Assembly: GCA_016709765.1 (NCBI GenBank)
Contig: JADJMD010000009.1
Coordinates: 1-64,000, forward strand
Source of the DNA: Ignavibacteriales bacterium
Lineage (GTDB): Bacteria > Bacteroidota > Ignavibacteria > Ignavibacteriales > Ignavibacteriaceae
Direction of reading: 5' to 3'
DNA: 64,000 nucleotides
Below the pieces are notes generated by a model. It was not told the DNA's origin. It saw nothing but the letters and a program-made list of their open reading frames with translations, and searched no databases. Within the stretch, counting starts at the first letter, position 1. Each line of letters starts with the position of its first letter. A program made the translations under genes and the position numbers. Shown here in pieces: positions 9,893 through 19,823 of the stretch.

Positions 9893-11103
9893 CAGGGTAA
9901 TTCCTGAATCTCTTTAGAAATGATTTCATCGGAAGCAATTAATTCTGCACTTTTATCTTTGAAAATTATAAATGCTTTTACAATCAATAAAATAAAAATG
10001 TAAGACCATACTGCTGTCAGGAGCGTACGATAATTGAATTCAGCAGCATAATTTTTTATAAAATAAAAAAGTACAAGAAAAATTAATATAATAACACTAT
10101 AGTATATTGAAATAATTTTTTGTTTAGATGTATCCACCACTTTAAATAAGTAAGTATTAAGAGGAAAATGAAAAATTACATACAATGAGTAGCCTGTAAT
10201 CATAAATGTAAAGATACTTGCAAATATTTCTCTTGAAATAGAAGACGGCAGCAGGGAAGGGAATACTTTTACTAATGTAATTATTCCAAAAGTGTATAAA
10301 GATATCAGCAGAACAGAAAATAAAAATCCTTTTTTCAAGATACGATTTTTATCCGGTTTAGGTTCTGCGAAGAGATATTTTTCTACGATGTTGCCTATAT
10401 AGAAAATGGGTACGGTTAAACTCCAGGCAAATGTATATGCATTTGCAATATCCGCAGCAAAAAAATGATTAACGATAAATTTATCCCCTGCTAACGCAAG
10501 TGAAACCGCGGAATTAATAATGAATGCTGAAAAGCCTATTTTGTAATATTGAGCAAAACTATATTCATTTGTAAACTCTTTATCAAAAAGTCTATAGACC
10601 ACAACAAACCAGATTATTATAAGTACCGACAGAACAATAAAAATACTGATATGAAAAAAAATAACTAACGGTATTATCATAAAATGAAAGACCGCAAACA
10701 AAAACATTACCCAAAAGTAGGTCTTGTATTTTCCGATAAATAATAATTTAAAGTTCAATACGCCGCCAAGAGCAGTAAAGATGCTATAAACTATAACCGG
10801 AATAATCTCACTAATATCGGAAAAGGGGTTTGAAATTAACTGCAGGATTATATATGTAATTACAATGTTAATTATTATAAATATCAGTAGTCGAAAAGTT
10901 TTAACAGGTATGCGGGTCTGAGCTATGTCAAATCCCATTGAACCGAAAAGTATAAGCAATGAAGCCGTATAATAAGATTGATTGAAAAGATTATACTGTT
11001 CTTTTGTAAATACATAAGCATATACAATTAAGACTGATTTAAACAGGAAAAGGGATAAACCGATAAGAGTAAATTTTTTGATTGTTTCGGGTATTGTTTT
11101 CAA
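9892..11103 (-). CDS. Multi-pass membrane protein, probable polysaccharide flippase relative
   Basis: This 403-residue integral membrane protein has 11 to 12 predicted helices and almost no soluble domain. The pattern of paired helices, the loop FAWSLTVPIFYIGNIVEKYL and its place between the chain-length gene and the ligase suggest a MOP-superfamily (Wzx/MATE-like) exporter, but I see no diagnostic motif. A second flippase candidate lies at the left end of the locus (156-1654). The two could serve different substrates, or this one could have another role. It ends in the start codon of the ligase gene. Confidence 0.55.
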   Translation of the reverse strand: MKTIPETIKKFTLIGLSLFLFKSVLIVYAYVFTKEQYNLFNQSYYTASLLILFGSMGFDIAQTRIPVKTFRLLIFIIINIVITYIILQLISNPFSDISEIIPVIVYSIFTALGGVLNFKLLFIGKYKTYFWVMFLFAVFHFMIIPLVIFFHISIFIVLSVLIIIWFVVVYRLFDKEFTNEYSFAQYYKIGFSAFIINSAVSLALAGDKFIVNHFFAADIANAYTFAWSLTVPIFYIGNIVEKYLFAEPKPDKNRILKKGFLFSVLLISLYTFGIITLVKVFPSLLPSSISREIFASIFTFMITGYSLYVIFHFPLNTYLFKVVDTSKQKIISIYYSVIILIFLVLFYFIKNYAAEFNYRTLLTAVWSYIFILLIVKAFIIFKDKSAELIASDEIISKEIQELP

Positions 11104-11324
11104 TTTTTACATACTGCTAATTTACATTTTACAGAATCGTAAGTATTAAATTATATAAAAATCTATAGAGATATTAATGATTAAGAAAGTAAGGGAAAAA
11201 AAATAAAGCGGGGCAAAATATTTTATTCCGTACAGGATTTATCATTTCATCCCAAATGACATGGAGGCAATTAAAATTAATCAGAATTTCAATGAGTTAG
11301 AATTTTATAATAAATAAAGTGAGT

Positions 11325-12374
11325 TTAGCCCTTGATCAATTTATAATATTTCAGAAAATCATCCTTGAATAAAAAATAAATACAGCTTAACAGTAAAGAA
11401 AAAAACATTATTGTAATTAGTGAAGAAGCTCTTCTTGGACCGGCTTTTATAACCGGATTTTTTGAATACTCTTTGACATTAACTACAGGCGCATCTTTAA
11501 TCTCATCAATTTTTGCAACCTCAAGCTGTTTAGTCAATTCAATAAATACAGTCTGCAGTATTTCTACATTGCGCATTAAACGACCCTGATCCAATAATAA
11601 ATTAGGAGATTGTGAAGTCATTCTATTCTGGGCTCTAAAATCCTTTAAGGCATTTTCTGCTGTGATTAATGAATCTTTAATTTGAGCTGTTCGCTTTGCA
11701 ATATAATAACTCTGTTCCGTAGCGTAAGATTTGCGCTGTGTACGTATGTAAAGATCAAGCGATTTAACAATGTTATTGGCAACATCTGAAGAGAGCTGAG
11801 CCTCAGGCATAGTAACCTTAATGTTTAATATTTTCGTCATGCGGTCAACATCAGTGGAGATTATACCTGTTTGAAGAGTTTTAAATAGGCTTAGAAATTT
11901 TTTTCGTTTTTCAAGCGCTGAATTATCCTCAGATTTGTCCAACTCAAAATATTTAATCAGGTCAACAGAATCAGAAAACTTTTCGGTTTTATATTTAGCA
12001 TAAATAACATTCTGTAGAACAGATTCGCTGGATATAAGGTTCTGATAAATCTCTGTGGGTGCTGATTCACCTACTTTTACCCCTGCAATAGATGCTAAGC
12101 CGCTAAGCTGACTGAGTATAGAAGATGATTTGCTGCCATACTCAGGTAATATAGTTATGGTACTCTCAAAATAAGGTTTGGTTAAGAATAAAAGATAAGC
12201 CAGTGTTAGGATTAAAACTGCGAAGTTAACAATTGCAAAATATTTTCGGTTAGACCATAACTTTGTAAAATATGGTCGTACCTTTTGAATAAAAGATGTA
12301 AACTTTTCTTCAAAAGTTCTGGTGTCTTCTTGTTCTTCTTCTTCTGTTTTAGGGTCTTGTATATTTTCTGACAT
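11325..12374 (-). CDS. Wzz-like polysaccharide chain-length determinant / co-polymerase
   Basis: This 349-residue protein has an acidic cytoplasmic N-terminus, a first helix at about residues 47-66 and a second near residues 318-336. Between them is a long periplasmic coiled-coil domain, the Wzz (PF02706) architecture. The segment PYFESTITILPEYGSKSSS after the first helix is the usual Wzz start of the periplasmic part. No tyrosine-kinase domain follows the second helix. It sets chain length together with the polymerase and works with the SLBB export protein encoded just upstream (12626-15340). About 220 bases downstream, to 11104, hold no gene. Confidence 0.85.
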   Translation of the reverse strand: MSENIQDPKTEEEEQEDTRTFEEKFTSFIQKVRPYFTKLWSNRKYFAIVNFAVLILTLAYLLFLTKPYFESTITILPEYGSKSSSILSQLSGLASIAGVKVGESAPTEIYQNLISSESVLQNVIYAKYKTEKFSDSVDLIKYFELDKSEDNSALEKRKKFLSLFKTLQTGIISTDVDRMTKILNIKVTMPEAQLSSDVANNIVKSLDLYIRTQRKSYATEQSYYIAKRTAQIKDSLITAENALKDFRAQNRMTSQSPNLLLDQGRLMRNVEILQTVFIELTKQLEVAKIDEIKDAPVVNVKEYSKNPVIKAGPRRASSLITIMFFSLLLSCIYFLFKDDFLKYYKLIKG

Positions 12375-12409
12375 TGTAATGAAATTATAAAATTGAAATA
12401 TTAAATTAT

Positions 12410-12619
12410 TTAAAGATTAATTTTAAGTACAAAAGATTTTTTCAGCTGCCACGGTCGCACCGTGGTATTATACATTTCTGCCACGGAATAGTCCGCGTCA
12501 GCTGGTCTTTCAGATTCCTCTCTTTGTTCTGAATGAGAAAACAGATTCTTCATTTTATTCAGAATGACAAAACAAGATCCCGAAACCAGCCTGCCTGCAA
12601 AGCAGATTCGGGATGACAA
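12410..12619. repeat. Intergenic composite of palindromic repeats
   Basis: The space between the SLBB and Wzz genes is filled with short inverted repeats: CCACGGT...ACCGTGG at 12449-12465, CAGCTG at 12443 and 12499, GTTCTGAAT...ATTCAGAAT at about 12527-12565, and GATCCCGAAACC...ATTCGGGATGACA at 12576-12618. The last pair matches the insert inside asnB. The stretch is open on the minus strand for 69 codons (CFVILNKMKNLFSHSEQ), but the peptide reflects the repeat, not a gene. Confidence 0.6.
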
Positions 12620-12625
12620 TCTATT

Positions 12626-15340
12626 TTACTTAAGCTGATTTGCCAGTACAATAATAGTTACGGCGCTTGCAACAATAGCAAAAATATCTTTTATATTACT
12701 CCAAAGTGCTGGTCCCTCTTTTTCGGGCGGCGGCGGCGGTTCTTTGGTAACAATAATAACAGAGCCGTCATAAGCAGTCGGGTTACCGGAAAACCATCCG
12801 AAGCCAACTTTATTTGTTTCGCCGTTTGCCTTAGTATATAAAATATAATTAGAGCTGTCAGTCTCGCCGCCGGCTTTATCAATATAATCTTTTACATTAT
12901 CACCAGGTATATATTTATATAAGCCGGGGTTATTAACTTCACCGGTTACAAAAACAGTATTTGGTTGTCTAGGCACAAATATTTCATCAGCATTATTTAA
13001 AATTACATCCTGGTCCTCATCTTCACCGTCAAATAATTTTTCCAAATCAATCATTAATCTTTTCCCATCACGCGTGAATGTAGAGCCGAAAAGGAATGCT
13101 TCAGTTGTTGGTCCGCCTGCTTTACGTACTAATTCCAGTAAATTTTCTGATTTTCTTTCAAGCACATAAGTGCCGGGGTAATTAACTTCACCCATAATCC
13201 TAACAACTCTTTGGGGCGTGTAGTTTGGATTTTTTCTAACCACCACAATGTCTTTATACTGTAATTTAAAATCTGTTTTGGATGTATCACCAAGCTCGCC
13301 TGATGATTTAGTAAAAAACAGAGGCAATTGAACGGTATATGTTTCTGAAATTTTGTCACCGGAATATCCGCCGGGTCTAATTCGGTTTACATATACTTCG
13401 TTTCTTAAGGATTGTTCATTAAATCCGCCCGCCTGCAGTATCAGATCCATTACTGTCATATTAGAATTTAAAGGAAATTTACCGGGATTGTTTACTTCGC
13501 CTTCAATTGTAACATATTTATCCAGAACCTTTTCTACACTTGCGCTGTAAATATAAATCTTATCACCGGGCTGCAGCTGCATATTAAAAGATTGATCGTG
13601 TAGAAGTTTTTCCAGATCAAATGGGATGATTCTGGTTGTTACACCATCAGGGTTAACTCTTATCAGGTCACCTCTCAAAGTAAAAGCTCTGCCTCTAAAA
13701 AATGGATCCTGCAAACCGCCTGCTCTAAATACCATATCAAATAATGTCAGGCTGTCGGCATAGGGAAGAGTTACACTTTGCTTTACATACCCTGATATTG
13801 AAACATTTTTTCTGTCAACAAGTTCATAAATGGAATAGATTTTTACTTTGTCGCGCGGCTGTAGGGTAATATTATTATCAGGATCGCCCTGCAGCGCTTG
13901 CGCTAAGTCCACAGATATAAATTCATTACTTTCATCAGGTCTTGTCCTAATAATGTCAACTTTTCCATAATAGGTTTCAGGAAGTTCACCGCCGGCTTTT
14001 TTAATCAACTCTTTTAACGATTTAACGGTATTTGATTCGTATGTACCCGGTCTGTAAACAGAGCCTTCAATTGTAACAAAATTTTCCAATTTATTTAGTA
14101 TGGGAAAAACTGTTATAATATCTTTATCATATAAAGGGATGTCTGCACTTTTATTTATTACAGATGAAATATCCGCATCAATATATTCTCTGTCTATCTG
14201 TGTATTTTGTCTTTTTTCAAAAGGAATAATTCTATTTATCTGAACTCTTCCTGTATAAGCCGTTGCATTTAATCCGCCTGCAAACTCAATCATCTTTTGC
14301 AGGTTTTCGCCTTCCTTAAGTTCATAAATAGCCGGTCTGAATATTTCACCTGTTATTGAAACTGATTTCTTTCTAGGAGGAATAAAAATCATATCATTAT
14401 TCTGAAGTCTTACATCACCAATCAGCTGACCTTTTAATATGTAATCGTAAATATCTACAGTAGTAAGCACTTTGTTATTACGTATTACTCTTATTTCTCT
14501 AAGACTTCCGGAGGTAAGCGGTCCTCCAACGGAATAAAGTGCGTTAAAGACTGTTGCAAAACTGCTTATATTATATCCGCCCGGCTGCCCAATTTCGCCC
14601 GTAACAAATATCTTAATCGGTTTAAGTTTACTAAGAGATATATCCAGAAATATAGTTGGCGGCTCAGATGTTAATCCTTCATAAAATTTAGATAGGTACG
14701 CCGTAAGTTTATTCTGCAGGGATTCATAAGTAGTTCCGGAAACAAAAAATTGACCCGCTGTTGGAATAAAAATATTTCCTTGCGGATCGACTGTTAATTG
14801 ATATTGAAGTTCTGCTGCACCCCATATTGATAAACGAAGATTATCACCGGGCCCAATTATATAACCCGGATCGATAGGCCCTATTTCAGAGGGCTCAAAT
14901 GAAGATGGTATATTTTTGAAAAGATTATAACCAAAATACTCCAAACCTCCTTCGGTCGGGGCAGGGGATCTATCAACTTTTATTTCTTCAACCGGCGGGT
15001 TGTTTTGTTCACCTGAAGTTACGATTACATTAGTAACATTTTTAGTTGAGCTATCAGGTGAATTTGTAATATTGGTAACTGCCGGAGGTAAGGGTGTTGT
15101 ACTTCCACCCATTATATAAGTAGCAATAAAGGAGTCGTAATCCATTCCATATTGTTTAGCAAGACGTCGTGCATCATCTTCAGTCATATTCCTTTTTTTC
15201 AGTTCTTCAACAACATCCTTTTTAGTTGAGATGCCTTCCTGATTAAGTTTCTGCTGTATCTGTTGAGAAGTCTGCGCGGGTAATACAGTAAGAAAACCTA
15301 AGAATATAAATACTAATAAAATATTTTTTAAGATGGACAT
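12626..15340 (-). CDS. Large SLBB-domain polysaccharide export protein
   Basis: This 904-residue protein has a signal peptide (residues 1-22, cleaved after VLPAQ). A helical N-terminal region follows, then a Poly_export domain (about 157-235, GYIIGPGDNLRLSIWG) and seven SLBB repeats, each beginning with a version of V-x-x-x-G-E-V-x-x-P-G-x-Y. The last residues (about 882-901) form a hydrophobic helix, IFAIVASAVTIIVLANQLK. Wza is the related outer-membrane channel, but it is less than half this length and has two SLBB-like domains. The longer form should span much of the periplasm. It precedes the Wzz gene, its expected partner. Confidence 0.85.
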   Translation of the reverse strand: MSILKNILLVFIFLGFLTVLPAQTSQQIQQKLNQEGISTKKDVVEELKKRNMTEDDARRLAKQYGMDYDSFIATYIMGGSTTPLPPAVTNITNSPDSSTKNVTNVIVTSGEQNNPPVEEIKVDRSPAPTEGGLEYFGYNLFKNIPSSFEPSEIGPIDPGYIIGPGDNLRLSIWGAAELQYQLTVDPQGNIFIPTAGQFFVSGTTYESLQNKLTAYLSKFYEGLTSEPPTIFLDISLSKLKPIKIFVTGEIGQPGGYNISSFATVFNALYSVGGPLTSGSLREIRVIRNNKVLTTVDIYDYILKGQLIGDVRLQNNDMIFIPPRKKSVSITGEIFRPAIYELKEGENLQKMIEFAGGLNATAYTGRVQINRIIPFEKRQNTQIDREYIDADISSVINKSADIPLYDKDIITVFPILNKLENFVTIEGSVYRPGTYESNTVKSLKELIKKAGGELPETYYGKVDIIRTRPDESNEFISVDLAQALQGDPDNNITLQPRDKVKIYSIYELVDRKNVSISGYVKQSVTLPYADSLTLFDMVFRAGGLQDPFFRGRAFTLRGDLIRVNPDGVTTRIIPFDLEKLLHDQSFNMQLQPGDKIYIYSASVEKVLDKYVTIEGEVNNPGKFPLNSNMTVMDLILQAGGFNEQSLRNEVYVNRIRPGGYSGDKISETYTVQLPLFFTKSSGELGDTSKTDFKLQYKDIVVVRKNPNYTPQRVVRIMGEVNYPGTYVLERKSENLLELVRKAGGPTTEAFLFGSTFTRDGKRLMIDLEKLFDGEDEDQDVILNNADEIFVPRQPNTVFVTGEVNNPGLYKYIPGDNVKDYIDKAGGETDSSNYILYTKANGETNKVGFGWFSGNPTAYDGSVIIVTKEPPPPPEKEGPALWSNIKDIFAIVASAVTIIVLANQLK

Positions 15341-15724
15341 ATTTTACTCTTGATGAATTAAAATAATAGACTTTTCTTTGATTTATTTAAAATTAAAGAA
15401 ATTTTAGTTAAAAATTGAATTTATTTTAAGGGATGTATTTAGAATTTATTGGCTCTTCAGTTGACGCAATTGTAGGATATTTACATGTAGCTAATTATCA
15501 TATCTAAATATGACTTATATTCGTCTTCTAATGTAGGGATCGATCTCCCGATCGATCCGATAAACGCAAAATGACAATACAAAATGTCGTCATCTCGAAA
15601 GCATGTGAAAGATCTTTAAAAAGTTTCTGCAGGTCCAAAGGCCTCCCTCTGAGGATGCCTACGGCAGAAATGACAAGATTCCTCTTATTCACTTGGAATG
15701 ACAAATAGCAAATTAAAAATTCAA
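15341..15724. repeat. Gene-free region with palindromes and a dispersed repeat
   Basis: This gap of 384 bases holds no convincing gene. It contains the perfect inverted repeat GGATCGATC-TCCC-GATCGATCC (15537-15558) and a block at about 15589-15708 with repeated TGACA(A) ends and the core GGATGCCTACGGCA (15653-15666). The reverse complement of that core recurs at 34403-34416. The right part should hold the SLBB gene promoter, but no clear box is visible. Confidence 0.55.
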
Positions 15725-16909
15725 TTAAAGCGAACTACCAATCTTAACTCTTAAATTCATAAATATAGAAGTTAAACCTATGCCACCGCTTGAAACCCTA
15801 CCGACTACAGCACTAGGACCTATTGATATTGTGCTGTACGCCCAGTAATCAAATATCTTCTGAACACTAATATCAATAACAAATTGATTAGGTCTGACAG
15901 CACTGTTAAACATATAATCCATTCTCAAATCAAATACACTTCCGCCAAGGGTCATTTCTCTTCCCATAAATCCAGCGTGCATTTCGTCAATAAAGTCAGC
16001 TACATAAAACTTGCTCCTTAATGCTCCCATAAATTTAACAGGATACCTGAGTTCCCAATTTAAAAAACCGCCTGTTAGCAAATAAGGCTGGTATTTAATA
16101 GAACTATCGGGGTTGAGAATAATATTACCTTTATTTACAGTATTCTTAGTATACCGATCAATTAAAGATTTGTCAAATTCATCCGGGGCACTTAAGTAAC
16201 CAATTTCAAAGAAATTACCGAAAGGAATCGTATATGATACTTGAAGACCACTAGTTACAAACAGGTTATTATGATTATTTGAACTTTTAAGTTCGGTCAT
16301 AGCATCTATAGATGTAAAAGCACCTGCTTTAACGCCAAGTATATGAAAATTTACTTCAGCATAATTAGTTTCAAGCGCTCCGGAGTATGGAGTTCCAAAT
16401 CCTATAGAAATTCCAATATCTTTCTTTAACGGTATTCCGAATCTTTCGCCGCCCATTATTTGAATATAAGGGTTTATATATCCTAAAGTAGGAGAAATCT
16501 GAAAAACTGTAGGCGGATTAAGAATATTATTAAATCTTAATTTATCCAAAACTCTGGTAAAGAGACTGCCGTAATTAATAGTTTCTTCTAAATTAAGTTT
16601 AAAAGGGTAAGTTATTATTCTAGCACGTATTTCAGGTTTTAGTGCAAGTAAAGGGTATAGACTTCCTTTTACAGAAATTGTTTGGTCAGTCGACTGACGC
16701 AAATCAACTACAATCTCAGCCTTAGGATCAGGCGGATCTATAAAAAGCTGCTCCTGTATTTGAATAAACAAACTGTCATCCAGCGGTTCCATCTGGTAAT
16801 ATAATATTTGTTCCTCTTCATCTTGTGCATAAACCAGGTTAAAACCCGGCGCCAAAATGAAGGATAATAGTAAGAAAAAAAACGAAGTGTAAATTTTAAT
16901 AGATCTCAT
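15725..16909 (-). CDS. Predicted outer-membrane beta-barrel protein of the polysaccharide locus
   Basis: I do not recognise a named family. The 394-residue protein has a signal peptide (residues 1-28, FILAPGFNLVYAQ) and an acidic linker. From about residue 60 it has alternating amphipathic strands rich in aromatic and glycine residues, such as NPYIQIMGGERFGIPLKKDI and YTIPFGNFFEIGYLSAPDEF. It ends in a strand (FMNLRVKIGSSL). The layout is that of an outer-membrane barrel. It lies directly upstream of the SLBB export gene in the same direction, so a role in polysaccharide export or anchoring is a reasonable inference. Confidence 0.6.
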   Translation of the reverse strand: MRSIKIYTSFFFLLLSFILAPGFNLVYAQDEEEQILYYQMEPLDDSLFIQIQEQLFIDPPDPKAEIVVDLRQSTDQTISVKGSLYPLLALKPEIRARIITYPFKLNLEETINYGSLFTRVLDKLRFNNILNPPTVFQISPTLGYINPYIQIMGGERFGIPLKKDIGISIGFGTPYSGALETNYAEVNFHILGVKAGAFTSIDAMTELKSSNNHNNLFVTSGLQVSYTIPFGNFFEIGYLSAPDEFDKSLIDRYTKNTVNKGNIILNPDSSIKYQPYLLTGGFLNWELRYPVKFMGALRSKFYVADFIDEMHAGFMGREMTLGGSVFDLRMDYMFNSAVRPNQFVIDISVQKIFDYWAYSTISIGPSAVVGRVSSGGIGLTSIFMNLRVKIGSSL

Positions 16910-17097
16910 TTGCCTCTTTTATAAAAATTATTTTAAAATATTACAATTATTTAACCAAAATAAAAACTGATTTATTATCTCATTTTACAGATAAATTATT
17001 CAAGATTAGACAGATATTGTAAAAATTATCTACAGGAAGTAAAACTTTACCAATATGATAAAAGTAAGGTGTAAAACCCGGACACAATTAAATTGAA

Positions 17098-18042
17098 TTA
17101 TTCCGTTATTTTTAATCTTTCCTTAAAATATTCCATCGTTCTTCTAAGTCCTTCAATTCTATCAATTACGGGTTCCCAGTTCAATTTTATCTTTGCCTTA
17201 GATATATCCGGCTGCCTTACTTTAGGGTCATCAACGGGCAGCTCCTTGTATATAATTTTGCTGCTTGAATTTGTTATTTGAATAATTTCTTCCGCTATCT
17301 GTTTAACTGTAATCTCTTCAGGGTTACCAATATTAACCGGCTCATTTTCATCAGAGAATAGTAACGTTAAAATACCATTAATCTCGTCATCAACATATAT
17401 AAAACTTCTGGTCTGTTTTCCATCTCCAAATACAGTAATGGGTTCATTAGCCAGGGCTTGAGAAAAAAAAGCAGGAATTGCTCTTCCGTCATTGAGGCGC
17501 ATACGTGGCCCAAATGTATTAAAGATTCGTACTATTCGAGTACTTAGTTTATGGTATCTCTGATAAGCCATAGTTAATGCTTCGGCAAACCTTTTTGCTT
17601 CGTCATAAACTCCGCGAGGACCAACAGGATTTACATTACCCCAATAGTCTTCCATTTGAGGATTTATTAATGGATCTCCGTAAACTTCAGAAGTAGAAGC
17701 AAGTAAAAAACGAGCTCCTTTTTCTTTAGCTAATCCTAATGCTTTATGAGTGCCTAATGATCCAACCTTTAACGTTTGTATTGGAAGCTGATGATAATCA
17801 ATCGGACTAGCAGGAGAAGCAAAATGAAGTATGTAATCAACCTTACCGGGTACGTGTATATAATTTGTAACATCATGATTAATAAAATGAAAATTAGAAT
17901 TACCAAAAAGGTGCTGAATATTATCCAAACTTCCGGTTAACAAATTATCTATGCATATTACCTGCATACCTTCATTTAATAACTTATCACAAAGATGTGA
18001 TCCTAAAAAACCCGAGCCTCCGGTGATAACTGCAGTAGGCAT
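17098..18042 (-). CDS. UDP-glucuronate decarboxylase (UDP-xylose synthase), SDR family
   Basis: This 314-residue extended short-chain dehydrogenase would convert UDP-glucuronate to UDP-xylose using bound NAD. The Rossmann motif GGSGFLG is at residues 8-14. The UXS-specific stretch STSEVYGDP is at 116-124, with a catalytic glutamate at 119. The YxxxK pair is Y146 and K150 in GVYDEAKRFAEA, followed by RIFNTFGPRM. The alternative, dTDP-glucose dehydratase, fits less well because that family has YSASKA rather than YDEAKR. It is the first gene of the minus-strand polysaccharide operon and supplies a nucleotide sugar for it. Confidence 0.85.
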   Translation of the reverse strand: MPTAVITGGSGFLGSHLCDKLLNEGMQVICIDNLLTGSLDNIQHLFGNSNFHFINHDVTNYIHVPGKVDYILHFASPASPIDYHQLPIQTLKVGSLGTHKALGLAKEKGARFLLASTSEVYGDPLINPQMEDYWGNVNPVGPRGVYDEAKRFAEALTMAYQRYHKLSTRIVRIFNTFGPRMRLNDGRAIPAFFSQALANEPITVFGDGKQTRSFIYVDDEINGILTLLFSDENEPVNIGNPEEITVKQIAEEIIQITNSSSKIIYKELPVDDPKVRQPDISKAKIKLNWEPVIDRIEGLRRTMEYFKERLKITE

Positions 18043-18481
18043 TTTATTTCTTATTTTATTTGAAAATGTTTTCAGCTTTATATCAAAATATAATTATTTT
18101 CCATGAATGTTCATTGTTTAGTTTTGATATGTGTGATTTGTGGATTCGTGACGCATATTAAATAGGTTTATTTCAATGGTATGGATCGGATAAAATTAAT
18201 TAGAGACTTTAGATTTTTTTTAAAGTATTACTTAAGCTACCTGAGCGGTGCACGCTTTCATTCCAGGATCAAATAATTATATTCAAAATAATTCCACCGA
18301 GTAGAAATGAATAACAATAATTAGTTAATTTATTTTTCATAAGTGTAAATAATTTAATGCTGTGTATATAACTATCATTATTGTTAATAACTAAACTGAT
18401 TTCTTGACTTTTACTTGTTTCCACAATCATTGCTTGTTAATTTTGATTAAAGAATATTTAACAATTTTTATTGGCAATTCT
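18043..18481. other. Divergent intergenic region with no gene
   Basis: This AT-rich region of about 440 bases separates the divergent decarboxylase and aminotransferase genes and must hold promoters for both. I see no RNA gene, no long inverted repeat and no convincing operator. A reading frame extends the aminotransferase upstream to a TTG at 18404, but those 26 codons do not resemble the family. Confidence 0.5.
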
Positions 18482-19813
18482 ATGAATTTACTTAATAAAA
18501 ACACACCGATTGACTATCAAATTGTAACACAAAAAGTAAAAGACAGCAAACTTGAAAGTCCCGGCAAAGCATCCATTCGTGAGGTAAAAAAACTAGTTGA
18601 TGAAATTGAAAAAGCTAGCGGAGAAAGATTTGTAAGGATGGAAATGGGGATTCCCGGGTTGCCTCCAACAAAAGTAGGAGTTGAAGCTGAAATTGAAGCA
18701 TTAAAAAATGGTGTTGCCGCTGTCTATCCCGATATTTATGGAGTTCATTCTCTTAAATTTGAAACATCTAAATTTGTAAAACTTTTCATGGATATTGATG
18801 TTAGTCCAGAGGGATGTGTTCCCACCTGCGGATCAATGATGGGGAGCTTTGCAGCATTTATGACTTTGAACAGATGTAATCCTGAAAAAGATACTACTCT
18901 TCTAATTGATCCCGGTTTTCCAGTTCATCGCCAACAACTAAGGGTACTTAATCAAAAAATGGAAGCATTTGATGTTTATAATTATCGAGGTGAAAAATTA
19001 CTTAATAAACTGGAATCAATTTTAAGCAAAGGAAATATTTCCTGTATGCTTTACTCAAATCCAAATAATCCTTCCTGGATTTGTTTTACTGAAAAGGAAT
19101 TAAAGATAATTGGGGATATGTGTAATAAATATGATGTTATTGCCATTGAAGATCTTGCTTACTTTGCTATGGATTTTAGACGTGATATGTCTAAACCGGG
19201 TGTACCACCTTATCAACCAACAGTTGCAAATTATACTAATAATTTTATTCTGACAATTTCAAGTTCAAAAGCATTTAGTTATGCAGGACAGAGGGTTGGT
19301 ATGATGATAATTTCAGATGAGTTGTACGAAAGAAATTATCCCAACCTAAAAAAATATTACACAAAAGACCAATTCGGACACTCAATGATTTATGGAAGTA
19401 TTTATGCAATTAGTGCCGGAATATCACACTCAGCACAGTACGCTCTTGCGGCAATATTTAAAGCTGCAAATGAAGGTAAACTTAATTTTGTTGAAGAAGT
19501 AAAAGAGTACGGTGAAAAAGCAAAGATTATGAAAAAACTTTTTATTGATAACGGCTTTATTATCGTTTATGATAAAGATGAAGATGAACCTATTGCGGAT
19601 GGTTTTTATTTTACATTTTCGTATCCCGGTTATACAGGAGAAGATTTATTGAATGAACTTTTGTACTACGGTATAAGCGCAATTTCACTGGCGATTACAG
19701 GTAGTGAAAGATTAGAAGGAATTCGTGCTTGTGTATCACTTGTAAAAAGAGATCAGTTTAAAGACTTAGAATTTAGGTTGAAGAAATTTAACGAGGATCA
19801 TTTTAAAAAGTAA
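18482..19813 (+). CDS. Class I/II pyridoxal-phosphate aminotransferase
   Basis: This 443-residue fold-type I aminotransferase has the substrate/cofactor motifs YSNPNNPSW (191-199), IEDLAYF (222-228), ISSSKAFSYAGQRVG with the Schiff-base lysine K263, and the conserved arginine R271. The insertion FGHSMIYGSIYAISAGISHS is family-like, and the N-terminus is longer than in aspartate aminotransferase. The start at the ATG at 18482 is preferred over the TTG 26 codons upstream. Substrate specificity cannot be set from the sequence. It stands alone on the plus strand, convergent with the decarboxylase cluster. Confidence 0.75.
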   Translation: MNLLNKNTPIDYQIVTQKVKDSKLESPGKASIREVKKLVDEIEKASGERFVRMEMGIPGLPPTKVGVEAEIEALKNGVAAVYPDIYGVHSLKFETSKFVKLFMDIDVSPEGCVPTCGSMMGSFAAFMTLNRCNPEKDTTLLIDPGFPVHRQQLRVLNQKMEAFDVYNYRGEKLLNKLESILSKGNISCMLYSNPNNPSWICFTEKELKIIGDMCNKYDVIAIEDLAYFAMDFRRDMSKPGVPPYQPTVANYTNNFILTISSSKAFSYAGQRVGMMIISDELYERNYPNLKKYYTKDQFGHSMIYGSIYAISAGISHSAQYALAAIFKAANEGKLNFVEEVKEYGEKAKIMKKLFIDNGFIIVYDKDEDEPIADGFYFTFSYPGYTGEDLLNELLYYGISAISLAITGSERLEGIRACVSLVKRDQFKDLEFRLKKFNEDHFKK

Positions 19814-19823
19814 GTTGTATATA

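Noticed and set aside
12410..12619. 69-codon open frame on the minus strand
   Set aside because: It is made of palindromic repeats, has no ribosome site, and its peptide only reflects the repeat elements.
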